A stretch of 64,000 bases of DNA. Origin: Ceratorhiza oryzae-sativae (Eukaryota > Basidiomycota > Agaricomycetes > Cantharellales > Ceratobasidiaceae). Below the pieces are notes generated by a model. The model was not told where the DNA came from, made no database searches, and was given only the letters and a program-made list of their open reading frames with translations. Location of the stretch: contig JARWMV010000236.1 of the NCBI GenBank assembly GCA_030998015.1, positions 124,001 through 188,000 on the forward strand, given 5' to 3'. Both the position numbers and the translations under genes were made by a program. Positions 1-12,300 of this stretch are shown here, piece by piece; within the stretch, counting starts at the first letter, position 1; every line of letters begins with the position of its first letter.

Positions 1-3000
1 TCCCAAATAAGAAGCCAGTCATACCGCGCCCAATACCTCTCGCTCAACCTCCGCCGGCAACTTCAAAATCTACTTCCCTCGCTACACTTGCCAATTCGGC
101 ATCGACCTTAATTGATACTATTGTCCGAGCCCGCGAAAAGGAGAAAGAAAAACAACGTGCAAGGTTAGAACGAGCACGAAGCGGGAGCGCTGTTCCAATA
201 CCAACTCTCTCAGGCGCATCGACTCCGACAACATCGTCCATGACAGTCCCGGCGCCTCCTGCACCGCTTCACATCCAAACCCAAACACCTACAGGCAGCA
301 CATTATATCCTTCTCCATTAGGGACGACACCACACCACCTGTCCCCAGTTCAACCTACTCATGCTCATACGGCACCTATGAGCGCATCCGTCACCATGTC
401 TCGCACTTGGAATCGACATGGACTTGTTTGGCGACCCAGAAGGGCTACCGCCTGATTTCGCCTCCGGATTTGGGAATGAAGCATTGGGCGTCGGTGGAGG
501 AGAGTCATTCAACTTTACCGCAGCTGGAGCGTTTGGGCCTGCCACAGGATATGACACCACAACAACTTCGACGCTGGCTGTTGGAAGTAGCGGTGCGAGT
601 GGAGTGAGCACCACTATGGATTTGTTCGGCGATATGTGGGAACCAGACGGAGGCGTAGAACCAAAATCTGGTCAGGAAGATGACAACGCGGCGCTCGGCG
701 AGGATGGCTCCGACTTCTTCAATGCATGGCCAGGTCAGAGTGTCCCTATGAACGCAGCTCTTCCCGATTTTACCAACTTGGATCTTGACTTGGATCTCGA
801 CCTTGACATGCCACCAGCCCAGGATGCTACGGAAGTGATTGATTTGGACCCCAGTTCCCCCGCTTCGACCACGTCTGCGCCTACTCCCATTCCAAAACCC
901 AAGGCTAAGCCGTATTTCCCTTTGACTCCACCTTGCGAAAAGGCTTCCGAAGACAGTGTCAAGAAACGTGGATTGTTCGATCCATTGCAATTCACCCACA
1001 AGTTTGAGGGCGTAGATGCAAAGTACAAGGCCCTGGACGGGAAGTTTGTCTTTAGGCTTGGGTTAGGGACCCCGAGGTCACAGGCCAAGGTCCAACTTCC
1101 CTTGAGTCGACAAATCCAATTGCCATCCCAGGCTTGGACATATACACCAACTACACAGAATGCACCCCCGCTCCGTCTCCAATTCCAGACTCAATTGCCG
1201 ACACCCATCCCCTCTCCCAACTCACTTCGACGCCTCCGCGCGGGCTACATTGGTCTCACAAACCCATCGGCCAAACGAATGCGATCTCTTCGTCAGGTGC
1301 ACAAGAAAGCAGACCATATACCACAGTCTAGTGCCCTTTCGGTCTTTGCCAAAGACTGGGAGCACACCCGACCCTCCTCACCTTGCGCAACTTTATCCGA
1401 TGCCGATTCGGACGGCGACTCGGACAGTTCTGACGATGGAATGAGTGTAGCGATCACCGTTGGTGGCACTGCCCCTTCTCGTGGGACAAGCCCTCCCTTG
1501 AGTGCGATTACATCAAACGGATCCGGTACGGGAGTTCCACCTGGTCCGGGTTTGATTCTCGCGTACTTCAGAGCTAGTGTATTGGGATCTGGCGCGCTGG
1601 GCGAAGTATTGCCTTGGCCCGAGTTCAAGGACAAAGAACCCAAGACACCTGGACCTGGACCTTTATCGGTACCGACCCCTGTATCGCCTGGAGAGATGAT
1701 CGCTGAGCCAACCAAAGCGAGTATCGAAGCCACCGCAAATATGCTTGCGCGCGAGGCGGTAGACAACTGGACTTGGGGTGCCGAGGTTGGCGCTTATGCG
1801 TGTAGCGAAGTTTATGCGCCGAGCCGAGCCGAGCTGGTACTGCTAGGGGCATGCTTGAATGGTGTTGGGACGGTCATGAACCTTCAAAGGCTGATTGCAG
1901 CTCCCAAAATCGAGGTTGTAACCGAGGTCTTGACGGATCGACCTTACCAACATACGCCTCGGTTTGAGAAGCTCAAGCATCCGAAGCTTGCCGTAGGTCA
2001 CTCGGGCCAGGTGTCGCTCATGAGTCCATTTGCACTGCGGTTTTGGGAGACTATAGGGTTAGAGCCTGTTGGTGGACCGAAAGACGTCACTGCTTTTGCG
2101 ATATTTGAGGGAGGTGCGGATAGCGAGGAAGAGGATGGGATGGTTGAGAGGTGGTTGGAGAACGTGAGAAGGATATATGAGGTATGTCAAATTGATTGAT
2201 GACATTGATCAGGTGGTTGACACAGGCCACACAGTCGCGCAAGCTGGGCAAGCACACATTAGGGGAAATCGCAGGAGTAAAGAAAGGGCTGGTTCATGTA
2301 CGGTGGGACACCGCTAATAAAACTCTGAGTACGTGCCTCTCCTTAGAACCGAATACGCATACTCGAGGCTAGAGCATACAACTCAGGTTCTTTGGCTGGT
2401 TTACTGCCACCCACAACCACGAATGTTGCATTCTACATTATCTTGCCCTCATCGACACTGTCAGCAGCACGGATCCAGCCGCTGCTGACCAAGCTCCGCT
2501 CAGATCTGCAACCTCATTCTGCTGAGAGGTTTCAGCACATTGTGGTACATCTTGTTCCCTCTTCGACCGTTTTTTATCATACTTCGGCGCCGCTTGACTC
2601 GCGTAAGCAACTGGAGAACACGGCGGTATCGTTGTATGAACGGATCCCGCGCATCGTTGGCCGACGCGTTAGAAGGCAAATCATTCCCCTTTCGTTCCCT
2701 ACTCACACAACGGTGCACGTCCCGGCGTTCACGATTGGCAGATCACTGACTCCTCGCTTCCGATTTTCGATGGATTGGCCTGACAAACAACGGAGACCAT
2801 GGATAGGCACATGTTTTTGCATGTCGCATACGGGTTCTCAAAGTCTCGTCGGTGGCTGTGTGCTGTTTGTCTGGACGAGCGCGGAGAAGCCTATGAAACC
2901 AAGGTTTGGCGTGTCGTCGGGGTGCCTGAGGAGGAAGAGAAAGCAGATCTCGATGAAGAGCCTGTCCATCGAGATTCGAGGATGGACAAATACGTCAACA

Positions 3001-3760
3001 TGGTTTGGCACTTCGCGAACAAGTTTGCCAGAAGGGCGGGAATCGAGTGGAGAGTTGTTGTTTGCCGAATGGGGGTTATGGGAGTGAGAGAACTCGAGGG
3101 TGAGTATTCTGCATACGCCATCAGGCATAAACTTACCCCAAACGATACGTAGCATGGAATAAGTGCACATCCGAAGCCCTGCAGCAGTTACGAGTTGGAA
3201 TTCACATATCGGTACTTAACTTTGACCCAGCACCAGGGCTTACTATAGCTTCTGGGGTTCCACTCATGGTCAAGGCACCAACTGTGCCGGTTGCTACTCC
3301 TATTCCAACCGCCTATGACATGGATGCCAACGACTTTTTCATCCTCCCCGGATTCGATACTGATATCCCCACTAGCCCATTGCTAGACTTGCACTCGGAT
3401 TATCCCTCGTGTGGTCTCCTTCCACTCGCCACTGCCCATCTCCTCCATCTCACTGATCCACCCATGATCCGACCGATGGGCAAAGGACCAGATCTCAAGT
3501 GGGAAGATATTCCAGTTCTCTCGCTGTCTTCTCAGCTACATCTTCTTCTCGTCGCCACGAGCCGGAACTCGAGTTTGTGGAAGGCAGGTGGCGACCCGTG
3601 GCGCGAACTCTTGCACAACTTTTACTCCTTGACTGTACTCACAAAGGCCAGGATGCCTTTGTTAGAACGTCTTCCATTCCACTTGGCTATGCTCACAGCC
3701 ATAACAAACGTGGTGGATAATCGGGACTTGGTGCCTGCTGATTCGCTATCCGACTCTTGA
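1..3760 (+). CDS. MED13: Mediator complex subunit 13 (Med13/Ssn2), 3' part
   Basis: Med13 belongs to the nuclear CDK8 kinase module, which reversibly docks on Mediator and modulates RNA polymerase II transcription. The gene is cut by the left edge of the window. A proline/serine-rich linker is followed by an acidic DLDLDLD stretch and a PYFPLTPPCE segment, then by a C-terminal half with motifs I associate with the Med13 MID/PIWI-like region: FALRFWETIGLEP, GPKDVTAFAIFEG, GLVHVRWDTAN, FLHVAYGFS. Introns are visible at 2182-2225 (GTATGT..CACAG), about 2331-2384 and 3102-3149; the last joins into a long 3' exon ending in TGA at 3758-3760. The frame changes near 340-420 and again near 2780 with no usable GT..AG pair, which I attribute to sequence indels. 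The family call rests on several separate conserved blocks in the right order. Confidence 0.75.
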
Positions 3761-4305
3761 TTGGCTTTCGCGTGCTTTAGGATCCTTTTGTTTATCGTCT
3801 GCTTTCTATTTGTGGTATTCGTTGTTTCGTCTCATCGTGTGTGTGTGTGTGTTCAGTCGCCCATCTCCAGTCATTGTATTATACACCATTAGGCATTTTT
3901 CCCTAGTACTAAACTGATCGGCATAAATCCGGCCGAATACCAAGGACGCAGTGCCCCCCAGCTTCTTGTCTCACCCACACCCTTTGGATTCTTTTGATTG
4001 CAAAGATGATCGGGGGGTTTCCGACTCCGATCAACATGCTCGAGGGGGCGGGTATGGGTGGTAGCCCGAACTGGTGATGAGCGGGCGCTTTGGAGCGAGA
4101 GGATTACGACACGCTCGGCTGGACTGCCTCATGGCTTCCGCCCAAGGCTGTATCGACTAACGTACAATAAGAAATTCGAATGTGACGCCAGTGGTTCGAT
4201 TCGCGGCAACGTGGCGCTCAAGTCAATCCTATAAAACCTGGATTACCGTCTTTCGTAGCTCAACTCTCCATCTTTAACCATCCATCTATTTCTAATCAGA
4301 TCACC
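3761..4305. other. Intergenic region between Med13 and DUF2235 gene, with (GT)8
   Basis: No gene is seen. A (GT)8 microsatellite lies at 3837-3852 in the presumed Med13 3' UTR. The last 100 bases hold a TATA box and a pyrimidine-rich leader for the next gene. Confidence 0.7.
4230..4236 (+). promoter_or_regulatory. TATA box of first DUF2235 gene
   Basis: TATAAAA stands 76 bases before the ATG at 4306, followed by a CT-rich leader. Position and sequence suit a fungal core promoter. Confidence 0.55.
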
Positions 4306-6380
4306 ATGTCTGTACTTTCGGCACTGGGTTTAACGTCTCAATCAGTTCCCCAAACTCCAAAGTCTGCATCGAATTCATTGAGTTCAAACGGCTATGTCTG
4401 TGAGTGTCCTCTCAATTATTTCTCACATGTGCATTACTATCCATCATTGTAGCTCCTAGTAAAAGTATCATTGTTTTCTGCGACGGGACAGGCCAAGATG
4501 GGCTGACCACGTGTAAGTTTTACTCAAATACCCTGGGGCGTCCAATTGTGACAAGTTCATCCCGCTTAGTATTGAGTGTCGAGGAGAACGCGGCTCTGAA
4601 AAAGGAGAAAGCCACCTCCCCCATTTCCCCAGTTGTGCTAACAACGCCATACCCCACCAACGTGCTTAGGCTTTGTACGTAAATATCACACCGAAATTCG
4701 CTTCCCAAAGACTCACGTAAGACTAACGCCACACAGCGCGGTGTATCCCGCTGTACAGCCCCAGCGAGCCCGGGTAAGTGTGGTTCTGAAGTTGTCGAGT
4801 CAGCCGAAGTTTTAACTAGGCGCGCAGCCGATTGCAATTGGTATTTTACCAGAGTGGTGTCGGGGCAGGTGATGATTTCAGAGGAGCATCCGACTTTGGG
4901 GACGATTACGAGAGGGCAAGGGGGACCGCAACGGGTGGGTTTATACCTCTCGCGCGTCACGCAATCGTTGACATTCGAAATCAAGGGGGCAAAATTAGAG
5001 ACGCCTACAACTTTATCGCCCAGAACTACACTGATGGTGACAGGATATAGTAAGTTACACGTGCGCGGAGGCAGAACACGCTTGATGACGCACTTGACAG
5101 CCTTTTTGGATTCTCTCGAGGCGCATATACGGCGCGTAAGGTTGCGGGACTGATTGTAGGGTATTAACTTACTCCCTGGATGCCTTTTCTCATATTTTCA
5201 CAATTAGTGCAGACTCGGCCTCCTTGGTAGACGTGAAATGGGTCATTTCTTCCGCTACTGGAGTGCCTTGGATCGGGGTGATACGACAGTAGAAATCAAG
5301 AAGGGCAAGATGGCGCCAATCCAGTGAGTGTATTTTCTGAACGCACCAGCCGCGGGGCGTTACGTGAATTACTCTATTCCAGGTTCGTTGGTACTTGGGA
5401 TACAGTTGGTGTGAATCCAATGCTTCGACGTCTCACAAGATTTATCTAACAACTACAACTTGTTGCAGGTTCGGTATACGAAGAATTATCGCGCCAAAAT
5501 TGAACGCGTTAACTCTGGTCGATACAGAGTAAGTGGGACACTGACACTTTTACATACAGACAGTAACATGTGGTATTTAGACTTTCGGAAGGCATCAAGA
5601 CCGCTCGTCACGCACTCGCCTATCACGAAAATCGCAAGGAATTTCTTCCAACCCCGTACGTTGGATACGCGAACGGCCGAGATGTCGAACAGGCAAGTGC
5701 AGGGCCAAGTCGCGCAATTACATACCCCATACACTTCTCAATTCTGACTGTTTGGACAGGTCTGGTTTCCGGGGGCGCACTCGGACGTTGGAGGCGGCTA
5801 CAACGATCACTTGATTGCGGATTTGACTTTGTGCTGGATGGCGGTGAGCTCGCTCGTTAGATGTATTGCGCCCAATTTCCTGACTTGGAAACACATTCAC
5901 TAGGGAGAGGCCGTCAAGTCTGGACTAGGGCTTGACGAAGAATTTCTTTTTGACTGCTTTACTGTTCTCCCAAAGACGCCCGAGGTCAAGGAACTGCGCC
6001 TCCACTTTGAACGCAAAACTTTCCTCACTGTCGACCGTATGAAGACTCTTGTCAGCACCCCTCACCACGACAAAGAAGTTGCGCTATCAAACGTCAGCCC
6101 TGAATTCTTGTACCACCCAAGTCTATGGGCAGAGGTGCGGGAAGGGAACGGTGGATCTTCGCGAAAAGCTTTCGTCGGCAAGGTGGATGATCCGCCCAAG
6201 AAGCCTTTAACTACTTTCGAGCAAAAGTACTGGGATTGGATTTGTGTGGATGGAATGTGCGTAGTCTCAGAATTTTCGATGAACGTGGGCTAATTGAACC
6301 CGCGTAGCAACTTGTTTCGCTGCCTCTGGCGAAACTCCGTGCGCCAAAGCCAAGGGGACAAAGCCCGGCGCTTAAGATAG
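4306..6380 (+). CDS. DUF2235 / Tle1-like alpha/beta-hydrolase, copy 1
   Basis: Predicted alpha/beta-hydrolase of the DUF2235 family, related in fold to bacterial Tle1 phospholipases; the fungal substrate is unknown. I read 14 exons: 4306-4399, 4453-4512, 4570-4674, 4737-4773, 4828-4934, 4986-5049, 5101-5155, 5208-5323, 5383-5408, 5470-5528, 5581-5692, 5760-5843, 5904-6256, 6308-6380. Diagnostic blocks are IIVFCDGTGQDG near the N-terminus, LVFYQSGVGAGDDF, the nucleophile elbow GFSRGAYTARKVAG, FVGTWDTVGSVYEE, and VWFPGAHSDVGGGYNDH, which carries the expected Asp/His. The intron 5693-5759 has a GC donor (GCAAGT). In exon 10 the frame fails at an A4 run near 5502, where one more A would restore an alignment with the downstream copy; this is either an assembly error or a real break. 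No signal peptide is seen. Confidence 0.85.
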
Positions 6381-7538
6381 CGCCGCTGCCCTCACCTCCG
6401 GTTTCGCACGCCCCGCTTCCTGTAAGTCTCAAATCCAGCATATCTTATTCTATGAAGATGATTAACGGTGGCGTGGCAGCATCACCCTGTCAAATTCGAG
6501 TGTATAAGTGATTATATGCAGGGTATATACCCAGACATCGCGGCCGAAGTGAAGGACGGTTTGGCACGTAGCCTGTAAAAAGGAATACAAAATCGTGTGT
6601 TGTAAAATCATTGTTCAACGCCACGAGTGCGCAACTGAAAGTATAAGTCATTTGCTCGAATCTATCACGAGGCGGTAGATTAGCCAATTTCGAATCGAAT
6701 GCAAATGGAGCGCATGCAGTTTGAGCCAGAGGCTCAGACTAATAGATTTACAGGTGAAGGGCGCCTAGCTCAACAACTAGTAATATGCTAAGCTACTTAT
6801 GTGTCGTTCGTGGTAACTGTGGAAAGTAAATCCGGTTGAATCGCTCCAACCGCATTGTATCTGGTTTCGATACTAACCGCCCACTCGGCCAAAAGCAAAT
6901 TTGCTAGTTAGGGCTGGTTAGAGCCCTGGTTCTAGCTAAGCGGAATTGACGCCGGGAGCTCAGATTAGCACGCGCTAATGACGTTTATTCTGCTTAGGTT
7001 GAACCGGCGCTCTGACTAGCCCTCAGTAGCGAATTGGATTTTGGCCGAGCGATAGTTCCAACGAATTCAAACTCTGGTAACAGCAGGTCGGTCGATGTCA
7101 TTTGCTCTCAGTGAGAATGGAATGCTCAACCCCAGATCCTGGGAATAACAATATGAAACAAACAACGGCATGTTTGAGCGAGGCGCACAAGGCTACCTGG
7201 CCGCGCGAAACAGGTCAGCTACTCTGTAATGTATGGTGGTATTTTTCCAAATTTTGAGCTAATTTAGGGAGGGGGTGGCGCATGTATGTGCAATAGACTC
7301 AGGAGACTGTTATGACTTGCTTGTACCTCCATCAGCTGCACAGCCACGGAATCAACAAAGGCGACGCGCTTGCAACGTTGACCGCCCCCGCTCGTCACAA
7401 CCAGAAACTCCCAGTCTACAAGTCTCGATAATTTTATTTCTTTATTTGGATAATTTTTGAAGTGAACCGCGATGTGTGAGCCGATTCACCTTGTCGACTA
7501 ATTAAATAGTTTAATAATATTGGTTCTCCGTTCCTCAG
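6381..7538. other. Intergenic region between the two DUF2235 copies
   Basis: No coding region is recognised. It contains the palindromic element at 6894-7049 and presumably the unrecognised first exon and promoter of copy 2. Confidence 0.6.
6894..7049. repeat. 156-bp imperfect palindrome (MITE-like)
   Basis: The sequence starts CTCGGCCAAAA and ends TTTTGGCCGAG. The two arms match with mismatches along their whole length (for example TAGTTAGGGCTGGTTAGAG against CTACTGAGGGCTAGTCAGAG). The midpoint of the ends, 6971.5, coincides with the centre of an inner near-palindrome ATTAGCACGCGCTAAT at 6964-6979. It holds no ORF. This is the form of a foldback MITE or a hairpin-forming element. No clear target-site duplication was identified. 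Confidence 0.7.
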
Positions 7539-9346
7539 CGTTATCCAAGAATATTATAGTACTGTGCGATGGCACAGGACAGGATGGTCTAGTGACATGT
7601 AAGCCTCCGACGTAAATTTGGACACAGGGAGTAGCCTGGACGCATACACATTGCACAGCGTTCTCAATCAAAGGGGCGGCCAAAGTTATGATGCAAAAGC
7701 GAGAAAGGTCCCGACCTTACCCGACAAATGTCCTCAGACTTTGTAAGAATCTCTATTCTTGTAGGTTGTTGTATCCTAATTCTGCTACAGCCCGATGTAT
7801 CACCCAATACACAGAGGAAGAACCAAAGTGAGCACAATGGCCTCGTGTTTTACTGCCTTTTGAGCGGCATGTTCAGGCGTCAACAGTTGGTCTTCTATCA
7901 AAGTGGGGTTGGTACAGGTGACGATTTTCGGGGAGAGGCACTGCTCGGTGGAGAGTTGGTAAAGTTGCGAGGCACTGCAATTGGTTAGTGTAATTTTACC
8001 GCTGCTCCTTAAGACTCGAGCTAAACAAACGGCCAGGAAGCAAAATTCGAGACGCATACAACTTCATTGCCCAAAATTGGTCTCCAGGAGACAAGATATA
8101 GTGCGTGGAATAAATAACTGCTCTGCTCGTTGCCTACTCCCCTCTCGTAGTCTGTTCGGGTTCTCTCGGGGTGCCTATACTGTTCGCAAGGTTGCTGGCC
8201 TTATCGTGAGCATCACTACCTGCTTTCTCATTTAAATTGGTTCACTTATATATTGTGCGTATCAGGCGAAACTTGGTATACTGCCTCGACAGGAAATGGA
8301 CCGATTTTTTCGTTATTGGAACGCTTTATATAAAAATGATATGGATGTCGAGATAGAGAAAGGAGCAGACGCGCCAATAGAGTGAGCTGAGAGCGTCTTA
8401 TCAAGGCTTCACTAAGTCATTGTGCTGCATTAGGTTTCTCGGTACATGGGACACGGTGGGTGAGTCGATAATAGGTCGTGTGGTCTTTGCTTGATTATTT
8501 CTCGACACCACATAGGTGCGGTGTACGAAAACATTTTTTCTCCAAAAAAGGACGCGCTGTCGCTTAGAGACACAGAGTGAGTCAGGTGGCACGACTTGCA
8601 TAATGATTACTTGTACACCCGCAGACTCCCCGCCTGTGTTGAGACGGCTCGACATGCACTAGCATACCACGATAACTTGAAGATGTTCATGCCGATCTAC
8701 TATAGCGGTTATGATCACTCTCGGGATGTTGAACAAGTAGGGACCCATGCTCGATGACTACTCAAATATCGTTGATTCGTGCTAGTAGGTGTGGTTTCCT
8801 GGCGTTCATTCGGATGTTGGAGGAGGATACGAGGAACATCTAATTGCCGATATTTCGCTATGTTGGATGGTGGTGAGTAATCATAGTTGTCTAGCCTGCA
8901 AGGTGTGGCGACCGTACACGATTTGACAGGGGGAAGCGGTGATATCCGGGCTGGGGATAGACGAAGTTTTTCTCTTCAGTCGATTGAAGGAACTTGACGT
9001 AACATCTCCTCCCGAACTTCTTCTTCACTCTCCATCAAGTTTATTGCCCCGAACCAACCGGATGAAGCGTTTACCGGAGTCTCAGTTCCAATATCACGCG
9101 AGCCTGTGGGCGGAAGTACGGGAGTACCCTGGCGGACCGTCACTAAAAGCGGCAATTACAAAGGGCGCGCAAACACCAAAAATTAAGCCACTTTCAGAGT
9201 TTGAGCGCCTTTATTGGAGGCGTTGTGGCTGGGACGTACGTAAACATGAGCATGTGCAGGCTTACGTTGATCTCAAACTTGCAACAAACAGAGACTTCTG
9301 CCTGCAAGAGAAACAGTACCAACCCCGTCGGTCAGACAGTCGTTGA
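7539..9346 (+). CDS. DUF2235 / Tle1-like alpha/beta-hydrolase, copy 2 (start unresolved)
   Basis: This is the tandem paralogue of the gene at 4306, with nearly the same intron positions. Matching blocks are NIIVLCDGTGQDGL, LVFYQSGVGTGDDF, SKIRDAYNFIAQN, the elbow GFSRGAYTVRKVAG, LGTWDTVGAVYEN and VWFPGVHSDVGGGYEEH. Unlike copy 1, all later exons join in frame, and the intron corresponding to copy 1's GC-AG intron has a normal GT donor. The 3' end reads to TGA at 9344-9346. No convincing first exon was found. An ATG at 7472 could splice weakly to position 7551, but the acceptor is poor, so the gene may start further upstream or may have lost its start. The two proteins have clearly diverged, so the duplication is not recent. 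Confidence 0.8.
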
Positions 9347-12300
9347 AGCCTGGGCCTTCTCTCAATCCCGTACCGGTAATAATATACTTTCCATAGCAGT
9401 TTATGCAACTGACCACGAGGCTTATACAGTCCCTTAAATCAGACGAGGTGGAAATCGTGCCATGGGGACGGGCACCATGAACACATACTATCGGGGCGGT
9501 ACGAAGATCGATCTGTTTGTGTCGGGGGCTCGGCTGCTTAGCCGAGAGGCGTATTGAGAAGTAAAATATGAGGAGCTATGTGAGTGCTGGGGCATTGTTT
9601 GCTTGTATTATGTGTATTGCTTTCGTACTGCCTCTGGAATGTGGATTTGTATCACGAAATGATATACAGCCACATTGGCTGAGATTCAACATTATATTCG
9701 CTGAATTTGACAAATGGCTAATGAACGGAGCAACTGCGCGGTAATTCATGCTCGATGTTTGGTTTACACGTCACTTGTCCATATGGCACTAGGCAGCTCA
9801 ATGCAGTGAGTGGCCAAATGAGCAGAAAACAGGAAACCAATTTTTTTCGAGAAGTCGATTGGTCCAGTGGGTCCATACGCATATACTCTAGTATTTTTCA
9901 ATTTAGAGATACTCGATATGCTAAGTAGCAACTTCAACGGTTCAGAATTTCGACAAACAGCTCTAGTTACCACCCGTTAAGAAAATCACGGTGTATCAAC
10001 GTTGACATTGTTCTCATATTCAGCATGGGCTATATGGTCCGTCACCCCCCAAACTCCGACCATTGACGAGGTTTCTTTTATATGAGCACGTTTCCCACCG
10101 TTGAGTTCGTGGATTGTAATATCTACAGAATGCATGGCATGAACATGGGATAGGATAGTGATATTGGCTTGAAAGGTGGCAGTTGCTGTGTTCGAGGCTG
10201 GTTGTCTGAACCTAGATAAAGCATTCAGGGATCTAAGCCATAATCTTCAACTGTTTAAACTAAATACTTGCCATCCACTCATTTCAAAATTTGTCCGAAG
10301 AGTTGTGGGTTTCGTACCAAAAGCAGCGGTGACCTGCCAGAATATCCGCCTGTATTGATCGACAGCCCCATTTGAAAACACGAAGGACAAAGAACATGAA
10401 TGCGCAAGCTGGAATCAGCTACCAGCTGAACTCGTATGCTATCCTTTGGCTAGGCGAGATATCTTTTTGCCAGATCATGCCCACTTCATGAATATCTTGA
10501 TGCGTAACCGCCCAAGACTCCCAGGGAAGGAAGCTTCTGCTCAAAGGATTGGCTATGATGAAATAGGGTGACATGACAGAGCACAGGCCATTTCGGTAGA
10601 TGCTAGTGTCATCAATCGAAAAGCGAGATAAATTGATTTGAGCTCCGGACTTTCGTAAAACCTCGTAAAACCGGCGGTGTGTCTTAGCCAATGCACGGAG
10701 GGCAAGGACTTCAAGACAGGCTTGAGAAAAGCCCCGATAGACAAATTTAGAAGCTAACACATACGGCCGTAGACAAATGACAGGGCGCTGATCGCAACGG
10801 GCCATATGTCACGCATGGACGTAGTTAAAATCGTGGGATATGTTCCTGTATGCTGGCCTATAGCTGAATTAAATCTTGGAACCACTCACCAGGCCAACGC
10901 CCAATATCATCAACTATGAGATACCTATAGGGCTGAACTATGTAGTCTACTTTTTGTATCAATTCAATGTATCTGGATCTGTACTAGCCACCTACAGCAC
11001 GGTAACCCCAGCGGAGGGAGTACTACACCAACGAGTAGGCTGATTGTAAGCTTTTTTGTCCTCTGCGTCTATCTCAGGCGGGATATTTTATTTTAGAGAC
11101 TGACACCCACCGAATATCCGGCTAGGCACGTTTCTTTTAGAGTTACAATTCGGTAAAGATGTCGCTGAATACATAACGCCCCTGGTGCGATCCCGTTATT
11201 GAGCCAAAAGATATATCTTGACACTAAAATCAAAATAAATAACCCCGCTATCGAAGTCCCATCTCTCACATCACACCAGATAGGCGCTCTGTTGGCTACA
11301 TTGTTTATCCAAGGAAAAGAATTAACGCAGTAGGTCAGACAAGTAGTAAATATCCAGTCTATATATCAGCGTCCTAATATCGCGCGCCTTCAGACACCAT
11401 GGTGAGGAAAGCGGACACAGTAACGCTCCTACAGCGCAGAAACAGGATAAGCGTGGTGTTGCATGCCAGGGGTGTGGCTTGCCTTTGTCCATAATCACTG
11501 ACCCACTGAAATGCGCCGCTGTGCATACGTTGAATATGAGCTATCTTGCGTATTAACCGAATTGTCACCCGCTGCGGAGATTAGGCGAGAGTAGCACGCG
11601 GGGGCAAGTACCCGATGCGTGTGGGGAGAACAGCATTTTCTCTACCTTGGCACCCCAATCACTCGATTTGGCTTTCCCCATTGCATCTGATCCTGGGAGT
11701 TTCCCTATTCGTCGAATGAAGGCGTGATCAAGCACATCGAAATATGATAGAGCTCGAGTGAAGATCGTGGGAGTTACAGTATGTGTATAGTTGGTGGATG
11801 GCTTAAGTGAAGGTATATGTGGCCATATTTCATATGAACCTCGATAGGACGATCGGACATGCACAGATCAAGCGGGCACCAAACATTGAAACACGTCCAG
11901 CCTGGAACACTTGAAGTGTTCCGTGCCGGGGCTGAATTGCAAGAACTGCGAAATTATTTGTAAACATGTATTTTTTACCAATTATTATCCTAGAGATCCG
12001 CTGGTATAACTACAACACATGCAGCGGGTAGCTGGCTCCCCCTTGCGAGCAGCCAGGTCACCCTACCAGACGGCGAGAACGGACATCATCTGCAGGTAGG
12101 TGAGGGGAAATATTGATATTTATTATATCCACTATATGGAATGAGGGATTTTGCGTGGCTTCCAAATGGAAGAGCGACTGGATATGCCGGACTGCCTGAA
12201 TCAGACGTGAGTCGCGGTCTCAGCGTGTATCACGTGACGGGGACCGACCCCAGTCCCGCGCATATATCCGCTTGAACATAGGTGTCAGTATCTGTTTGTA

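Noticed and set aside
4180..4210. A tRNA B-box-like GGTTCGATTC
   Set aside because: No matching A-box, acceptor stem or cloverleaf could be built around it. I found no convincing tRNA in the window.
4306..6380. DUF2235 copy 1 as a pseudogene
   Set aside because: Only one break was found, at a homopolymer, and many essential genes here show the same kind of error. All catalytic blocks are present.
4306..9346. Recent transfer of a bacterial Tle1 effector
   Set aside because: The genes have about a dozen fungal-type introns at shared positions, and the family is widespread in fungi. Nothing in base composition suggests recent transfer.
10419..10805. A 128-codon minus-strand ORF as a membrane-protein gene
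   Set aside because: There are only weak hydrophobic stretches, no recognisable motif and no supporting exons, so I left it within the gene-poor stretch.
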